From contig NZ_CP128362.1 in NCBI RefSeq assembly GCF_034274695.1, forward strand, positions 3,908,501-3,972,500: a stretch of DNA of 64,000 nt. Reading direction: 5' to 3'. The notes beneath the pieces were generated by a model. That model was not told the origin of the DNA, did no database searches, and saw only the letters and a list, made by a program, of their open reading frames with translations. Below, piece by piece: positions 62,308 through 64,000 of the stretch. Numbering within the stretch: position 1 is the first letter of the stretch; each line of letters starts with the position of its first letter. This DNA is from Chitinophaga sp. LS1 (GTDB lineage Bacteria; Bacteroidota; Bacteroidia; Chitinophagales; Chitinophagaceae). Made by a program: the position numbers and the translations under genes.

Positions 62308-64000
62308 ATGACAACACAACAAATGGCTCAGGCTGCGCGCCAGGCCAGTGAAGATGTGATCGACCACGCGTTCGACCAGACCACACGCTGGACACGTGAC
62401 TATGTATTCGATATCCTGAAAGATCTGGGTATCCATTACATTTTCGGTGTACCGGGCACCAATGAAATCCCAATTATTGATGGTACTTCTTACCCGGAGA
62501 ATGAAGTGCGCTATATTGAGTGTCTTCATGAAAACATTGCCATTGGTGCGGCAATGGGATCCGCCCGGATGACAGGTAAACCAGGTGTATTGGTTGTTCA
62601 CGTTACACCGGGTATTGCCCATAGTATAGGCAATTTGTTCAATGCTTACCGTTCTCAGGTGCCACTGGTGATCCTTTGTTGCCAGCAACAGAATGAACTG
62701 GTCACCCAGGAACCGTTACTGGCATCAAATCTGGTAGACCTTGCCAGACAGTACACTAAATGGGCGCATGAAGTGCGTACCCCTGATGAAATTCCATTAG
62801 TATTACAACGTGCATTTAAAGAAGCCATGGCGCCACCTAATGGCCCTGTATTCGTATCTATTCCATGGGATTTTACCATGGTGGCTATTGGAGATGAAGA
62901 TAAGGTCAAAGGTGTGACCCGTATTTCCCCACATTTTACTGGAGATGATGCGTCTATCAAACAGGCTGCAGGTATTCTCGCGGCAGCTAAAAATCCAGTT
63001 ATAGTAGCCGGCGATGCAGTAGGGTATGCTGATGCCTGGACAGAATTGCAGGAACTGGCTGAACTGCTGGGAGCACCTGTCGTATTGCAAAGTTTTAGTA
63101 GCGTGGCTAATTTCCCTAATAATGACTATCACTGGCAGGGAGAACTACCCGGTAGTCAGGCGGGCGTACAGGGTGTGTTTAAAGATCATGATGTGGCATT
63201 CCTGGTTGGATTTGGGGCACAGGCACAGCTGGCTGTATATAAATATTCCGACGGACCACTATTCCCTCCTGCACTGAAACAGGTATACCTCACAAACAAT
63301 ACCTGGGATATTGCGAAGAACTATTACGGAGAATCAGCGATTTTCGGTGATATTAAAGCAACGCTGCCTATCCTGAATAGTTATATTAAACCAACTCCTC
63401 CCGCAGGTGCTGCCGCCAGAAATGAACGGATGCAGTTGTTGTCTGTAAAAAGAGCGGCCGACTGGGATAAATATCTGCTGGAAGCCATGGAGCAGGAAGA
63501 TATATGGTCTGTTGTAATCGCTAAAGCATTGAAAGAGGAAATTGAAGAAAGGAAACTGGTGGATAACTTCGTATATGTGCATGAAGCAGTATCCGATGGC
63601 GCTCCTTTTCAATATTATCTGCCATTCAGTAACAATGGTGCGAAACCGGTAAGCTATTACTGTGTAGCCGGAGGTTCATTAGGTTGGTCAATGCCGGCAT
63701 CTCTGGGCATTAAACTGGAAAATGCCTCCTCACAAGGTACAGGTACAAAACTGGTGATCAATGCAGTGGGAGATGGTTCTTCGTTATTCTATCCGCAGAC
63801 CTTCTGGACAGCTGCACATGAGCAACTACCTATTCTGTATATCATTACAAACAACCAGGAGTATCATACCCTGCAACTGGGTTTACAACAGGTAGTGGGT
63901 TCTTATGGCAGTGCACCCGGTTATGGCTGGAAACCCAAAACGATGGATCCTCCATACCTGCGTCTCGAAAGACCCAAACTTGATTTCGTATCACTGGCCA
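62308..64000 (+). CDS. Thiamine pyrophosphate-dependent enzyme, partial at the right edge
   Basis: At least 564 residues; the gene runs off the window. It starts at ATG 62308 (MTTQQMAQAARQASEDVIDH). N-terminal TPP pyrimidine-binding domain with catalytic Glu75 (ECLHENIAIGAAMGSARMTG), a central domain, and the C-terminal PP domain with GDGSSLFYPQTFWTAAHEQ at about residue 488 and NNQEYHTL for Mg-TPP binding. The overall pattern is like benzoylformate decarboxylase or acetolactate synthase-type enzymes. The substrate cannot be fixed from this part alone. Same direction as the desaturase, after its terminator. Confidence 0.88.
   Translation, partial: MTTQQMAQAARQASEDVIDHAFDQTTRWTRDYVFDILKDLGIHYIFGVPGTNEIPIIDGTSYPENEVRYIECLHENIAIGAAMGSARMTGKPGVLVVHVTPGIAHSIGNLFNAYRSQVPLVILCCQQQNELVTQEPLLASNLVDLARQYTKWAHEVRTPDEIPLVLQRAFKEAMAPPNGPVFVSIPWDFTMVAIGDEDKVKGVTRISPHFTGDDASIKQAAGILAAAKNPVIVAGDAVGYADAWTELQELAELLGAPVVLQSFSSVANFPNNDYHWQGELPGSQAGVQGVFKDHDVAFLVGFGAQAQLAVYKYSDGPLFPPALKQVYLTNNTWDIAKNYYGESAIFGDIKATLPILNSYIKPTPPAGAAARNERMQLLSVKRAADWDKYLLEAMEQEDIWSVVIAKALKEEIEERKLVDNFVYVHEAVSDGAPFQYYLPFSNNGAKPVSYYCVAGGSLGWSMPASLGIKLENASSQGTGTKLVINAVGDGSSLFYPQTFWTAAHEQLPILYIITNNQEYHTLQLGLQQVVGSYGSAPGYGWKPKTMDPPYLRLERPKLDFVSLA

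Noticed and set aside
62221..62688. Minus-strand frame over the TPP enzyme start
   Set aside because: The plus strand encodes a clear TPP-dependent enzyme across the same bases.
1..64000. tRNA, rRNA, insertion sequence or prophage genes
   Set aside because: I looked for the usual motifs (transposase DDE/HTH, integrase, cloverleaf-like blocks, phage structural genes) and saw none that can be supported.

Overview
The window looks like chromosomal DNA from a Bacteroidota bacterium, most likely Chitinophagaceae and probably a Chitinophaga-like soil organism. The evidence is a sigma/anti-sigma (FecR)-controlled SusC/SusD pair with a sulfatase, a second TonB receptor coupled to a DUF4249 lipoprotein, a T9SS-type sorting-domain remnant, AT-rich intergenic DNA, scarce Shine-Dalgarno sites and several -7 elements of the TAnnTTTG type. 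No rRNA, tRNA, CRISPR array, insertion sequence or prophage was recognised. The taxonomic call rests on gene content and recall of family sequences, not on a database search.

Layout. 1-3.2 kb: reductive pyrimidine catabolism (C-terminal end of a carbon-nitrogen hydrolase, then preT and preA). 3.5-12.7 kb: ECF sigma factor, FecR anti-sigma, SusC, SusD and an arylsulfatase, i.e. a regulated uptake locus for a sulfated substrate. 12.8-13.8 kb: probable Panacea-type toxin-antitoxin pair. 13.8-36.5 kb: mixed housekeeping and accessory genes, including DUF92 membrane protein, GNAT, AraC plus aldo/keto reductase, methyltransferase, APC permease, a photolyase-family protein without the usual Fe-S cysteines, ohrR-ohr peroxide defence with a clear promoter and operator, serine hydrolase, AhpD-like protein, Na+/H+ antiporter, PTP, Lrp and Crp/Fnr regulators. 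36.5-40.5 kb: a decay-prone stretch with gene remnants, a secreted chorismate mutase and an MFS pump. 40.4-44.8 kb: AraC regulator divergent from a Tet(X)-like flavin monooxygenase, followed by a TetA-like MFS pump and an NAD-dependent epimerase. 44.9-46.5 kb: a two-gene RiPP locus, with a 58-residue lipoprotein-like precursor ending in CPACGMG followed by a DUF692/MNIO oxidative enzyme. 46.5-64 kb: PstS-like protein, MetF-like protein, rRNA pseudouridine synthase with a long basic repeat tail, YcaQ-type DNA glycosylase, a coupled pair of small unknown genes, a retropepsin-like protein, TonB receptor plus DUF4249, metallo-beta-lactamase hydrolase, fatty acid desaturase and a TPP enzyme cut by the window end.

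Two things stand out. First, the MNIO/RiPP pair resembles the chryseobasin-type group, and its enzyme carries an in-frame 18-residue triplication and an extra C-terminal segment. Second, the window is unusually rich in tandem repeats that differ in unit (17, 22, 27, 36, 41, 43, 54, 55, 61 and 84 bp). Most sit just downstream of a stop codon, and in at least five cases the first unit is the last codons of the upstream gene. In two cases the last unit is also the start of the downstream gene, so a stop/start junction has been copied in tandem. The same process appears to have inserted in-frame repeats into two conserved enzymes (27-bp units in the epimerase, 54-bp units in the MNIO) and into the tail of the pseudouridine synthase.
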